Of a DNA stretch of 50,354 nt, positions 8,931 through 17,980 are shown one piece after another. Location: assembly GCA_023301725.1 (NCBI GenBank), contig JALZUD010000084.1, positions 1-50,354 of the forward strand, written 5' to 3'. The stretch's first letter is position 1, and the number at the start of each line of letters is the position of its first letter. A program made the position numbers and the translations under genes. The notes beneath the pieces were generated by a model. It was given only the letters and a program-made list of their open reading frames with translations, was not told the origin of the DNA and did no database searches. The stretch is from Granulosicoccus sp. (GTDB lineage: Bacteria; Pseudomonadota; Gammaproteobacteria; Granulosicoccales; Granulosicoccaceae).

Positions 8931-9006
8931 GCGGGAATAGCTCAGCTGGTAGAGCGCGACCTTGCCAAGGTCGAGGTCGCCAGTTCGAACCTGGTTTCCC
9001 GCTCCA
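8931..9006 (+). tRNA. tRNA-Gly (GCC), copy 2
   Basis: A second 76-base tRNA-Gly(GCC) with encoded CCA, differing from copy 1 only in the D loop (AGCTCAGCTGG instead of AGCTCAGTTGG). Both copies are preceded by TCGGT, so the duplicated unit extends slightly beyond the mature tRNA. The 128-base spacer between them shows no gene. Confidence 0.97.
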
Positions 9007-9056
9007 CCGTCATCAATTTAGCGTTACAAGTTTTAAGGCTCTACTTTTTAACACTT

Positions 9057-9130
9057 GGCTGAGTGGCAGAGTGGCCATGCACCGGATTGCAAATCCGTTT
9101 ACCTCGGTTCGACTCCGGGCTCAGCCTCCA
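9057..9130 (+). tRNA. tRNA-Cys (GCA)
   Basis: A 74-base cloverleaf: acceptor GGCTGAG pairs with CTCAGCC, the anticodon arm is CCGGATTGCAAATCCG with anticodon GCA, the T loop is GTTCGACTC, and CCA is encoded. The length equals that of E. coli cysT, which occupies the same place in the glyW-cysT-leuZ cluster. Confidence 0.96.
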
Positions 9131-9198
9131 TCTTGTATCACATCTCGACGTTCGCTTTTCAGCTGCTTAGTCTACAGGCGCTCAAAGCACAGATGCTC

Positions 9199-9216
9199 AC
9201 TCTACACGTGTAGAGT
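9199..9216. repeat. 18-bp perfect palindrome in the tRNA spacer
   Basis: ACTCTACACGTGTAGAGT is fully self-complementary and lies between tRNA-Cys and tRNA-Leu, followed closely by TTTT (9219-9222). In RNA it would form a short hairpin. It may be a processing or attenuation signal, or a protein-binding dyad. It is too GC-poor for a strong terminator. Confidence 0.5.
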
Positions 9217-9237
9217 CGTTTTAACCGAACGGCCCAT

Positions 9238-9324
9238 GCCCGGGTGGCGAAATTGGTAGACGCAAGGGACTTAAAATCCCTCGGTAGCAATACCGTGCCG
9301 GTTCAAGTCCGGCCCCGGGCACCA
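9238..9324 (+). tRNA. tRNA-Leu (TAA)
   Basis: An 87-base class II tRNA. Acceptor GCCCGGG pairs with CCCGGGC, the anticodon stem AGGGA/TCCCT encloses loop CTTAAAA with anticodon TAA at 9272-9274, the variable arm is TCGGTAGCAATACCG-like, and the T loop is GTTCAAGTC. CCA is encoded. It corresponds to leuZ of E. coli in sequence class and position. Confidence 0.97.
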
Positions 9325-9419
9325 TTTAAAACAATGGTTTGCACACTTAGTTTGCACACATAGCTGACATCACGCCTCTGGCTAATCCTCTTTGCTCTAC
9401 AGTCAGCTCAGCACTCTAT

Positions 9420-9707
9420 TTATGACAAGCATGCGCGCATGGCATCAGGCGTTGGAATCGCTAGCGGATTATCGTCAATCCAGACATCAGCTTTGAAGCA
9501 CTCCTGCTTAGGCTTTTTGTTGCAGAAAACAATGTCGATACCCATCACATTGGCATCTTGATGAATATCCTCATTGTCTCCGCGCTTCATTCTAGCGGTG
9601 ACAAAAGTAACGGATGTACTCGGATTCATCTGCAGTGCCTTTACCGCTTTGCGCCACGAGGCCCGATCCAGAGTGAAGGTATCGTCATAATCTAAAGCTA
9701 TCTTCAT
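9420..9707 (-). CDS. small HAD-like hydrolase of unknown substrate
   Basis: A 95-residue protein starting MKIALDYDDTFTLD, which carries the HAD motif I pattern (Asp6 and Asp8, DxDxT). A motif II-like VTFVTAR follows near residue 34, and an acidic WIDDNP late in the protein fits motif IV. This is a minimal HAD core with no cap domain, resembling the small phosphatase-like proteins found near phage and kinase genes. The substrate is unknown. It lies 58 bases downstream of the DUF1501 gene on the same strand and may be cotranscribed. Confidence is good for the fold and low for any function. Confidence 0.65.
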   Translation of the reverse strand: MKIALDYDDTFTLDRASWRKAVKALQMNPSTSVTFVTARMKRGDNEDIHQDANVMGIDIVFCNKKPKQECFKADVWIDDNPLAIPTPDAMRACLS

Positions 9708-9765
9708 TGCTTGGTTAAAACCCTCAGGTGCAACAGAGGCGGTATCGGTTTTGGAGCTAACGATC

Positions 9766-11190
9766 TCAAACCTGATTCAAAAAATCCAGCCCTTCCCACC
9801 AGTCTTCACCAAAATTACTCAAGTCAGGAAACACCTGATTCAGGTCAGTCTCCGTGACGCCCATCCACCTCGCCATCATCGCGCCATACTGATTAATAGA
9901 TAGTGAGGGGATAATACGTCCTTTATCGCCACTGTCATCGTCTGCATCTACTGCGAAGCTAGGCAGTTCCCCGTAGAGCTGTCCGCCGTTTACAGCGCCT
10001 CCCATGACCATACAGTGCCCACCCCAGCCGTGATCTGATCCATCACCGTTGATGGTGACTGTTCTGCCAAAATCTGAAGCGGTGAATGTAGTAACTGCAT
10101 CTGAGGCGCCAATTTCTGCAAGTGTTGCTTGAAAGTCAGTGAGGCTTCGATCCAGATCGGCTAGTAATTCGGCAAGTCGTGGCGTTTGATTGTCGTGTGT
10201 GTCCCAACCACCAGCACCAACAAAGAAAATCTGCCGTTTCATCCCAAGGCTTCGGTTACCAGAGATTAAGCGAGCAACCATTCTGAGCTGCTGCGCAAGA
10301 CGACTTTTTTCATCGTATGGTGCGTCGATATTGACCGTATCTGCAAGTGTAGCGGCGAGTTGTCCTGAGCCAAATTTTGCTCCAGAGAACGAGGTAGCTG
10401 CCTGTTGCATAAGTGCATGATCACTGGATTGGCCTAGTATCAAATCCAGAGCTTGCTCTCTGGCCCGATTACTCGACAAGCCTGTTTGATCATCTAGGTA
10501 GTTCAATAAGCTAAGCCCGTTAACAGGGTTTAAGCTGAGGGGTTGTACTTGCTGACCAGGCAACCAGTAGTTACTGCCGTTGACCGAAAAACTGGGGGGC
10601 AGAGTGGCAGTGGGGTTTGCCTGCTGAAGTAGATCAGCCATGCGTCCGCCCCAACCACTGCCCACCACTGAGGCAGGTGAGCTACTTAGTCCTTTGAGCC
10701 ATTGTTCTTGTTGGTGATTGTGTGCGAACAGATCATTGGGAATGGGTAAGCTGCCGCTAAGGTAGTTGTTGCGGGTGATGGGCTCAATCAAATTACCTAC
10801 ATTTGCGACAACCGCAAGATCACCCGTTTCATACATGCCGTGTAATCCACCCAGTAGCGGGTGAAATCCAATGCCAGTATCTACCGCACCTGTTAATAAA
10901 TCATCAGCAGGAATGACCAAGCCACCGCGGCCACCTGCATACTGATCGTAACGCGCATCATCGGTGGGCACAAACATCGAAAACGAATCGCTGCCGCCAT
11001 ATAAAAAGACGCACACCAAAGCTTTGTAATCTGACAAGTCGCTGTAGTTAGAGCCTTGCGCCAAAGCCGAACCAATCAGACTCAATTTTCCATTCATGGC
11101 GCCGGCGCCAGAGCCTAGCAAAGAAATAGCGGCAAATTGCTTGAGCAGTTCGCGGCGTTGTCGCCCGTTTTTGGATTGCAGGTTTGCCAT
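9766..11190 (-). CDS. DUF1501 family exported protein
   Basis: A 474-residue member of DUF1501, which has an alkaline-phosphatase/sulfatase-like fold but no settled role. The N-terminus has a twin-arginine-like signal (RQRRELLKQF, a hydrophobic stretch, then a cleavage-like ALAQ), so export by Tat is likely. Family signatures visible are VCVFLYGGSDSFSMFVP, GWGGRMADLL, GGWDTHDNQ, ASDFGRT and DHGWGGHCMVMGG. Only one base separates it from the DUF1800 gene upstream, and this pairing is widespread, so the two probably work together at the cell surface or periplasm. Nothing in the sequence gives the substrate. Confidence 0.88.
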   Translation of the reverse strand: MANLQSKNGRQRRELLKQFAAISLLGSGAGAMNGKLSLIGSALAQGSNYSDLSDYKALVCVFLYGGSDSFSMFVPTDDARYDQYAGGRGGLVIPADDLLTGAVDTGIGFHPLLGGLHGMYETGDLAVVANVGNLIEPITRNNYLSGSLPIPNDLFAHNHQQEQWLKGLSSSPASVVGSGWGGRMADLLQQANPTATLPPSFSVNGSNYWLPGQQVQPLSLNPVNGLSLLNYLDDQTGLSSNRAREQALDLILGQSSDHALMQQAATSFSGAKFGSGQLAATLADTVNIDAPYDEKSRLAQQLRMVARLISGNRSLGMKRQIFFVGAGGWDTHDNQTPRLAELLADLDRSLTDFQATLAEIGASDAVTTFTASDFGRTVTINGDGSDHGWGGHCMVMGGAVNGGQLYGELPSFAVDADDDSGDKGRIIPSLSINQYGAMMARWMGVTETDLNQVFPDLSNFGEDWWEGLDFLNQV

Positions 11191-11191
11191 A

Positions 11192-14100
11192 TCAGCGTTG
11201 TATCAAATAATCAGGGGAAGCCATCAGCAAGGTCACCGCATCGCGTACTCGCTGGCTTATCCCTTCCGTGGTGTCGGGCAGATCGCTTAAATAGTTAAAC
11301 AGTGTGCTGCGAGTGCCAGCACGTAAATTACCGCTGGTAAGCAACAAGTCCAGATGATCCAGCAAGGCATCTACATCATTGCCAATACTGATTTCGAAGG
11401 TGAAATCCAGATGTGATGCACGCCTGCCGCGACTGTCCGGGTTGTTCAGATAAGAGAGTTGAATCTGCTCACCAATTCTGTTGCTGGTGGCAAGCTCATT
11501 ACTCTCGGTGAACAATTCGAATTCGGGTGCCACCAGATTTTGATCCGCAATGACCCCTGCCGGAGAGAAGGACGGCTGATAGAAATTAAAGACAGACGGT
11601 GATTTCAATACAGCTTGACCGGTCACACTATCCAGGTTTTCCATGGCCGGTGATGGGGTATTGAATTCACCTCTGACACTGAGACTGCCAGGCTGCACAC
11701 TAAAAGCACGCCACAAGTGGCTCAAGCGAAGCACTGGCTCGCGCAATTTGCCAAAGGTGTTCGTGTTATCTATGTTGGCAGGGGCAGATCGGGCTTCGCT
11801 GTCTAGTAGCAAGACACGAATAACCGCTTGTAAATTGCCTCTTACACCTGTGCCGTCGTCGTTAAACGCACTTGCTACACGTTCCACATAGGCTGGGGTA
11901 GGGTTGCTGGTGACTAGACGTTTGATCAACTGTTTCGCCACAAAAGGGCCTACGTTCGGGTGGTTAAAGATGTTGTCCAGTGCAAAATCCAGATCTTGTC
12001 GGGCACTTTGCCCAGCGGGTGATGTTTGTCCATTGAGTAGTGTCTTTGCATCAATGTCGTGGAAGCTTTCGAACGGGCGCATCGGGTTGATGACATCGGC
12101 GTTGGTGAACGGTTTGCGATCCCATCTTCCCGCATCGGCGTAGTTCCAACCGGTAAATGCCCGCGCAAATGCCTCGATGTTGTCTTGAGTAAATGAGGAA
12201 TTTCCAGTGCTTGTGCCATCGCTATTCAGCTCGTACAAACCTATAGAGAACAGTTGCAGAACCTCGCGTGCAAAGTTCTCATCAGCACGTGTGTTGAGTT
12301 CTACGTCGGTTTTCGCGTTTTGTAGCATGCTCAAGTACAAGCCCATAACAGGGCTTAGTGTGACGCTTTCCAGCAAATCACGGTAGTTGCCAAACGCCTG
12401 TTCACGTAGCATGTCGTAGTAATTTGTGATGCCGTACTGTGCATTACTAAGCGTGAATCCAGTGTCGGATATAACAAACAATTGACTCAATGCAAATGCC
12501 ACTCGCTGCCTGAGTTGGTCCTCGCCCAAAACGACATCACTCCACCAGACCTCATGGCGCGGGGCTCGGTTACTGCCATTTGAGAATTGCCGCACATAGG
12601 GTAGGTGAGCAGGTCCTTGTAGTGCGAATTGCTGATCAATCCAGTTCTCGATGCCCAGTGCCTGAACGTCGAGTATGGAATTGCGAGAGGGGCCGAAGCT
12701 GGCTTGAGTGAGAAGACGAGATGCTTCCACGGCCGACACCGTGTTGTTTGAATCTAAGACTGTGACAGTTTGCGATGTTGTGTCAGCTAGATCAGCCGCG
12801 TCAACCACAGTGAGCGTTGCGCTGTAGGTTCCAGGGTTGGTATATGTGTGTTGTACAGTATCATTAGATGTCACGCTGAGCTCAGGTGAACCATCACCGA
12901 AATTCCATATAAAACTGACAATACCCAGATCATCAGTTGACGCTGACGGATCAAACGACAGACTCAGAGGCGCTAAGCCTATTGCCTCTTCCCGAAAACC
13001 TGCAATCAAGAAGGCGGCGTTAGGTTCTCCTGTGCCGCTACCTTCAACTATGGTCATCGCTGTTTGCGACCATTCTGAGGCGCTACCATCATTGCGTTTG
13101 GCGCGCACATGCCAGGTGTGTAGATTGCTGGCTGCCAGATCAATGGTGGCGACATGTGTGCAAACATTCGCTTCGCAGTAAACAGCTGGGTCAAGATCAG
13201 GCACGATGGCCAACGCGCCGTTAAACGCATCGTTAATATAAAAATCGTAGGTGTCTACATCATTTCGGCCTTGCCATTGAAAGCTAACGCTCTGACCATT
13301 GATGAGCGTTACGTCACTGGTGGGTGCAACGGCAATCGGTGTGAGCGGAGGCTCAATGACTTCTTCAACGATGGTAAAACTGGAATCTGCCCACTCGGTG
13401 GTACCGATAGGATTGATTGCTCTCACTTGCCATTGATGAGCAATGTTTAGCGGCAGGTCTAAAACCGTGCTGTATCGACAGTTTGCTTCATCACAGGTGC
13501 TGGCTAAAACTGTAATGGGCGTAACTGAGGCATCGTTGAGCGATCCATCAATGATGGCAAGCTCGAAACTGGTTGCTCTTAACGCACGGCTCCATAAAAA
13601 AGTGACTGCAAGGCCCTCTTCAATGTCAGCTCCATCTGCAGGCGATAATAATGCAAAGGCCCCCGGGGCTTCGGTTATTTGTTCAATGGTGTCGAACACT
13701 GATCGTGACCAGAAAGATGCGCCTAGGGAGTTTCGGCCTCGTACACGCCAAGCATGGCCCTGTGCTATGGGCAAGGCCACCACTTGTGATATTGAGCAGG
13801 TGGTGTCGTTGCAAACGGTGTCTGGTCGCAAGCCCGTGACGAAAGGTGCTGTGTCTTTTAATTCATTGTCGAAGAAATGAAATTCATAGGTGACAGCATG
13901 TTCGTCACGCATCCAGGAAAATTCATAGGTTCGCCCGCTCTCAAGCTGTACTTCAGGCTCGGGGGAAATAGCGACAGGTATGGGAGGCGGTTGTGTTGCC
14001 AGATTGATTATTTCAACGGGGCTGCTTGCCCATTCGGATATGCCAACGGCGTTACTAGCGCGAACTTGCCATTGGAAATTCACGCCTAAGTCGGAAGGGA

Positions 14101-15712
14101 TATCGGTGGCGAAGGAGCACAGGGTGTCGCTGCAATTAGATACAGGTACTGATGCTACGACAGATTGATTGGTCTCCAGAGAACTATTGAAGAGCTCAAA
14201 ATCATAACGTGTAGCGTTGTCAGCTGGTTGCCAGCTGAAGACTACGTTGCTGGTGGCCTCCAGCAATGAGCCTGCTGCAGGACTTATTTGTACAGGCGTG
14301 GGAGGTGCCTCTGTTACGAGAGTTACGGCGTTAAAAGTGGTGCGCGACCAGCCCAGATTGCCTACACGGTTCTCAGCTCTGACGCGCCAAGCGTGATTGG
14401 TAAATTCTACTAGGTTAACTTCAGCTTGGAACTCACAGACTTGACCTGTGCAGATGTCTTGTGGACGAAGCCCGGTAATGTGAGGTAATTCGCCGCGATT
14501 GGGCGGGGCGTTATTGAAGAAATGAAATGAGTAGGTGGTCGCCAGTGGATCAAGTGCCCATCTGAACGTGGCGGTAGCACCGATGATCAAGTCGGTACCG
14601 CTAGCAGGGAAGAGCGGGGTAGCCAGTGCCGGCCTGCTAGTGGCCTCATCAACCACGTAAACACTGGAGGTGGCCCACGCAGAAAAATTCAGTTCATTGA
14701 CCGCGCGAACTCGCCACGCGTACGAGGCACCGCCGGGAGTATCAAATGCGGTTTGTATACTGCAACTGACGTCAATGCAGTTAACAGCCGGGAAGAGAAT
14801 GACACGACTTGAGCTTTGCTCGAAGTCTCCAGAGGCATCCAGTGGGATGTTTGAGATCTCAAGCTCGTAGCCACTGGCTGCGTCAACAGAGGTCCACGAA
14901 AATTCAGTTGGTGCAGATGACACTACGGTGCTTTGTGCAGTCGGTAAAATGATGACAGGAACCTGAGGAATAATGGGTGGCTCGATGGTGCCTTCAGCAG
15001 AGATGAGAGCTGTGTGATAGTCCAGCTGGCCCGTGGTATCGATGAGTATCAGGGTGGCGTAGAACTCGCCTGACTCGGGGAGCGTTATCTGTGTGGATAA
15101 ACTCTCTGCAATGTCTAGATCAAGAATAGCGCCGGCATTGTCTTGCACAAACCACAGTTGCTTGAAAATAGCGCCTGAGATTTCAGAGGATGTACCATCT
15201 AAACCGACATTGAGTCCTCCTGTTTGTTCTATAGAAACAGTGACTGTGGCAACAGGTGGAGTAGGTAAAGACTCCCTTGTTGCTCTGTCGGTGCTTAGGT
15301 TTGTTCTGTCGGCGCGTAGGGGAAAATTGCTTAGTCCATCCAGAGGTGGACTGCCGGGCGTGCCGCGAGAGGCTGCGTAGGAGAACCATCGAGCTGCTGC
15401 CGAGGAACTGCGAGGTACCCCGCTGCCCCTAGCAAACCGGTTGCCTAACTCGTGCTGTGCCAAGACATCGCCTTGTGTGGCCTGTACGAGAATACTGTCT
15501 ATGTTTAGAGACTGATAGGTTGCCTCTGATGCTTCTGGGTCGACTAGGCTGGTGTTAGCAAAAACCGGGTTGGCACACAGCGCAAACATGAAAGTACACA
15601 GAAAAAACAGGCGCCTGACAGGATGAGGGGCTGTGATAGCTAAATGTAAAGTGCTCAAATTCGGTCCTATGTCGCTATAGATCGCCGTCGTGGGGGTAAC
15701 TTTTCCCGGCAC
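11192..15712 (-). CDS. large exported DUF1800 protein with six Fn3-like repeats and a PKD domain
   Basis: A protein of up to 1506 residues. Order of parts from the GTG start: a leader ending in a Sec-type signal (LFFLCTFMFALCANPVFA, about 35-52); a Sel1-like repeat (ALAQHELGNRFARG-type, about 72-115); a linker; six beta-sandwich repeats of about 107 residues (about 250-892), each with an FSW/FRW start, a W-x-VRA motif and a pair of cysteines 4-5 residues apart; a PKD domain (FIWNFGDGSPE; about 897-987); and the DUF1800 domain (LLTQASFGPSRN; NFAREVLQLFSIGLYEL; about 995-1506). A TTG at 15658 with AGGA upstream would give a more ordinary signal peptide and 1488 residues. Most family members lack such long repeat arrays. 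It is transcribed with DUF1501. The function is unknown; adhesion or binding of an extracellular polymer is an inference. Confidence 0.85.
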   Translation of the reverse strand: MPGKVTPTTAIYSDIGPNLSTLHLAITAPHPVRRLFFLCTFMFALCANPVFANTSLVDPEASEATYQSLNIDSILVQATQGDVLAQHELGNRFARGSGVPRSSSAAARWFSYAASRGTPGSPPLDGLSNFPLRADRTNLSTDRATRESLPTPPVATVTVSIEQTGGLNVGLDGTSSEISGAIFKQLWFVQDNAGAILDLDIAESLSTQITLPESGEFYATLILIDTTGQLDYHTALISAEGTIEPPIIPQVPVIILPTAQSTVVSSAPTEFSWTSVDAASGYELEISNIPLDASGDFEQSSSRVILFPAVNCIDVSCSIQTAFDTPGGASYAWRVRAVNELNFSAWATSSVYVVDEATSRPALATPLFPASGTDLIIGATATFRWALDPLATTYSFHFFNNAPPNRGELPHITGLRPQDICTGQVCEFQAEVNLVEFTNHAWRVRAENRVGNLGWSRTTFNAVTLVTEAPPTPVQISPAAGSLLEATSNVVFSWQPADNATRYDFELFNSSLETNQSVVASVPVSNCSDTLCSFATDIPSDLGVNFQWQVRASNAVGISEWASSPVEIINLATQPPPIPVAISPEPEVQLESGRTYEFSWMRDEHAVTYEFHFFDNELKDTAPFVTGLRPDTVCNDTTCSISQVVALPIAQGHAWRVRGRNSLGASFWSRSVFDTIEQITEAPGAFALLSPADGADIEEGLAVTFLWSRALRATSFELAIIDGSLNDASVTPITVLASTCDEANCRYSTVLDLPLNIAHQWQVRAINPIGTTEWADSSFTIVEEVIEPPLTPIAVAPTSDVTLINGQSVSFQWQGRNDVDTYDFYINDAFNGALAIVPDLDPAVYCEANVCTHVATIDLAASNLHTWHVRAKRNDGSASEWSQTAMTIVEGSGTGEPNAAFLIAGFREEAIGLAPLSLSFDPSASTDDLGIVSFIWNFGDGSPELSVTSNDTVQHTYTNPGTYSATLTVVDAADLADTTSQTVTVLDSNNTVSAVEASRLLTQASFGPSRNSILDVQALGIENWIDQQFALQGPAHLPYVRQFSNGSNRAPRHEVWWSDVVLGEDQLRQRVAFALSQLFVISDTGFTLSNAQYGITNYYDMLREQAFGNYRDLLESVTLSPVMGLYLSMLQNAKTDVELNTRADENFAREVLQLFSIGLYELNSDGTSTGNSSFTQDNIEAFARAFTGWNYADAGRWDRKPFTNADVINPMRPFESFHDIDAKTLLNGQTSPAGQSARQDLDFALDNIFNHPNVGPFVAKQLIKRLVTSNPTPAYVERVASAFNDDGTGVRGNLQAVIRVLLLDSEARSAPANIDNTNTFGKLREPVLRLSHLWRAFSVQPGSLSVRGEFNTPSPAMENLDSVTGQAVLKSPSVFNFYQPSFSPAGVIADQNLVAPEFELFTESNELATSNRIGEQIQLSYLNNPDSRGRRASHLDFTFEISIGNDVDALLDHLDLLLTSGNLRAGTRSTLFNYLSDLPDTTEGISQRVRDAVTLLMASPDYLIQR

Positions 15713-15842
15713 TTTTTATCGCCTGAGTGATACTCAAGCGAGTCTAACCGATAGAGACCGGTTGAGCAAAGAGTGGACGTAACTTCTGTGACACCGTCAT
15801 TCAAACCGTGTTGTGTAGGGAATGTGATGCAAGTCACGCAAA

Positions 15843-16769
15843 CTAAGCATTCGAAGGATGCGTCTGTTGCCAGTGTCGTGCAATATCGACACGCCGTGTG
15901 ATCCACACGTTGTTATGTGAGGCCACGTGATCAAGAAAGCGTGCAATCGCCGTTGCACGTCCGGGACGGCCTGCAAGGCGCGAATGTAAGCCTATCGACA
16001 TCATCTTGGGGGCGCCTGCAACGCCTTCTGCATAGAGTGCATCGAATGAGTCGGTGAGGTGATGCTCAAACTCTCGGCCAGTATTGAAACCTTGGCCGCT
16101 GGAGAAGCGCATGTCGTTGGCATCCATGGTGTACGGCACCATTAATTGTGCACCGCTAGGGGATTGTCGCCAATAAGGCAGATCGTCTGCGTAGCTGTCT
16201 GCTGAGTATTCAAAGTGGTTGTGCTCGGCTACCAAGTCTTGGCTGTGCTCTGAGGTTCTGCCTATGTAGGCACCAGCAGGTAAATTGCCTGTCACTTGCT
16301 TGTGCGTTTGAATAGCCTGTGCCAGATGCTCACGTTCCTCTTCGATGCTGAAATTTCTATAGTCGATCCACTTCAGGCCGTGCGTGGCAATTTCCCAGTT
16401 GGCCTCGTTCATGGCAGCTACTTCATCGGGCACACGCGCCAGTGCATTGGCTACGCCGAACACTGTAATTGGAATACTGCGCTCGGTGAACAAGCGGTGT
16501 AAACGCCAGAATCCCGCTCTGGATCCATATTCGTAAATGGATTCCATGTTCATGTGGCGTTGCCCTGGCCAGGGTGCTGCACCTATGATCTCAGACAGGA
16601 AGGCTTCTGAGGCCGCATCGCCATGCAGTACATTGTTCTCTGCACCTTCCTCAACATTAAGCACGATTTGTAATGCTATAACCGCTTTGTTTGGCCAGGC
16701 GGGATTTGGCGGGGTTTGTCCGTAACCAATAAGATCGCGAGGGTAGTGCTCAGTGTTGTTATCCTTCAT
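15843..16769 (-). CDS. puuE: allantoinase PuuE
   Basis: PuuE-type allantoinase belongs to the polysaccharide-deacetylase fold and, unlike AllB, is metal-independent in characterised members; it hydrolyses S-allantoin to allantoate. The 308-residue protein starts YPRDLIGYGQTPPNP, continues with LNVEEGAEN...LHGDA and YEYGSRAGFWRLHRLF, and has WEIATHGLKWIDY and IGLHSRLAGRPGRA, all family hallmarks. It lies two bases downstream of puuD and in one minus-strand operon with puuD and uraH, which fixes its place after urate oxidation. Nothing appears truncated. Confidence 0.93.
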   Translation of the reverse strand: MKDNNTEHYPRDLIGYGQTPPNPAWPNKAVIALQIVLNVEEGAENNVLHGDAASEAFLSEIIGAAPWPGQRHMNMESIYEYGSRAGFWRLHRLFTERSIPITVFGVANALARVPDEVAAMNEANWEIATHGLKWIDYRNFSIEEEREHLAQAIQTHKQVTGNLPAGAYIGRTSEHSQDLVAEHNHFEYSADSYADDLPYWRQSPSGAQLMVPYTMDANDMRFSSGQGFNTGREFEHHLTDSFDALYAEGVAGAPKMMSIGLHSRLAGRPGRATAIARFLDHVASHNNVWITRRVDIARHWQQTHPSNA

Positions 16770-16771
16770 GT

Positions 16772-17977
16772 CTATTTATCCGCTATTGGTCCGGCTAGAA
16801 ACCAACGGTCAATGGTGTCTCGCTCTTCATCTGTTATGCCGGTAAGGTTACCAATAGGCATAGCTTTGGTCACCACGGTTTGCTGATGAATAGCAGCCGC
16901 TTGTGCCAGTACCTGCTCAGGTGTTTGCAATACAATACCTTGGGGAGGCGCTGAGAAGCCAGGGTGCGAAGGCACATCTGCATGACAAGTTACGCAACGG
17001 GCTTCGACAATGGCGTGCGCCTCACTTAGCGAAACACGTTCTATCGTGTCGTCATTATTGATAACACGCGGGCTAGGTGCAATGGCTGTGATAACACCAA
17101 GTAACAATACAGCTGCGGCCCCCATGGGTATCAGCGATGGTTTGCCAAAGTGCGCTTTAACAAAGTGCACTCTAATGAGCGCACCTGCCACAGACATGGC
17201 AATGAGAATGAGCCAGTTGTACTCATGCCCCCAGGTCATGGCGTAGTGGTTACTGATCATCACGAACAACACAGGCAGTGTGAAATAGGTGTTATGTACC
17301 GATCGCTGCTTGGCGCGTATTCCGTGCACAGGGTCGGGTTGTTCGCCCTTTGCAGTGGAGGCAACCATGGCGCGTTGGCCTGGCATGATGATAAAAAATA
17401 CGTTGGCCACCATAATAGTGCCAAGCATTCCTCCAAAGTGCATGTAAGCTCCTCGTCCACTGAACAGCTGACACAGACCCCAGGCGATAACGGTGAGTGA
17501 GACCACCAGAATTACCGCCATCAGATTTTCGTTTTGGCCGTACTTTGATTTGCACAGTGCGTCGTAGCCTAGCCAGCCACCAACCAGCGTAAGCACACCC
17601 AAAATGATGGCAACGGGTTTGGATAGCGCCATGACATTGGGGTCGATCAAATAAATTTCTGCTTGATACCAATAAATAAGCGCCATCAGGAAGGCACCCG
17701 TTATTAGCGTGGTGTACGCCTCCCATTTAAACCAATGCAGATTCTGCGGCATGGCAGGTACGCCGTTGGTGTACTTCTGCGCGTTATAAAAACCACCGCC
17801 GTGCACAGCCCATAGTTCACCACCCACACCTAGCTCTCGATCCTCTGCTTTGCTGGGTGCTTCCAGGTGATTATCTAACCAGACAAAGTAGAAAGAGGCA
17901 CCAATCCATGCAATACCGGTAACCAGATGTACCCATCGACCTAACAAGTTTAGCCATTCAAGAATGTACCCTTCCAT
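16772..17977 (-). CDS. puuD: membrane urate hydroxylase PuuD with C-terminal cytochrome c domain
   Basis: PuuD oxidises urate to 5-hydroxyisourate at the inner membrane and passes electrons to a c-type heme rather than to oxygen directly. The 401-residue protein has an N-terminal urate oxidase domain with about eight membrane helices (WVHLVTGIAWIGASFYFVWL; GGFYNAQKY; HWFKWEAYTT; QRSVHNTYFTLPVLF) and a C-terminal cytochrome domain with heme motif CVTCH (Cys328, Cys331, His332). The family length and layout are complete. It starts 3 bases after uraH ends, so urate hydroxylase and HIU hydrolase are tightly linked. Confidence 0.95.
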   Translation of the reverse strand: MEGYILEWLNLLGRWVHLVTGIAWIGASFYFVWLDNHLEAPSKAEDRELGVGGELWAVHGGGFYNAQKYTNGVPAMPQNLHWFKWEAYTTLITGAFLMALIYWYQAEIYLIDPNVMALSKPVAIILGVLTLVGGWLGYDALCKSKYGQNENLMAVILVVSLTVIAWGLCQLFSGRGAYMHFGGMLGTIMVANVFFIIMPGQRAMVASTAKGEQPDPVHGIRAKQRSVHNTYFTLPVLFVMISNHYAMTWGHEYNWLILIAMSVAGALIRVHFVKAHFGKPSLIPMGAAAVLLLGVITAIAPSPRVINNDDTIERVSLSEAHAIVEARCVTCHADVPSHPGFSAPPQGIVLQTPEQVLAQAAAIHQQTVVTKAMPIGNLTGITDEERDTIDRWFLAGPIADK

Positions 17978-17980
17978 GGT

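Noticed and set aside
9071-9259. A plus-strand open frame of 62 codons over the tRNA spacer
   Set aside because: It runs through tRNA-Cys and into tRNA-Leu, and its product has no family look. It is a chance frame.
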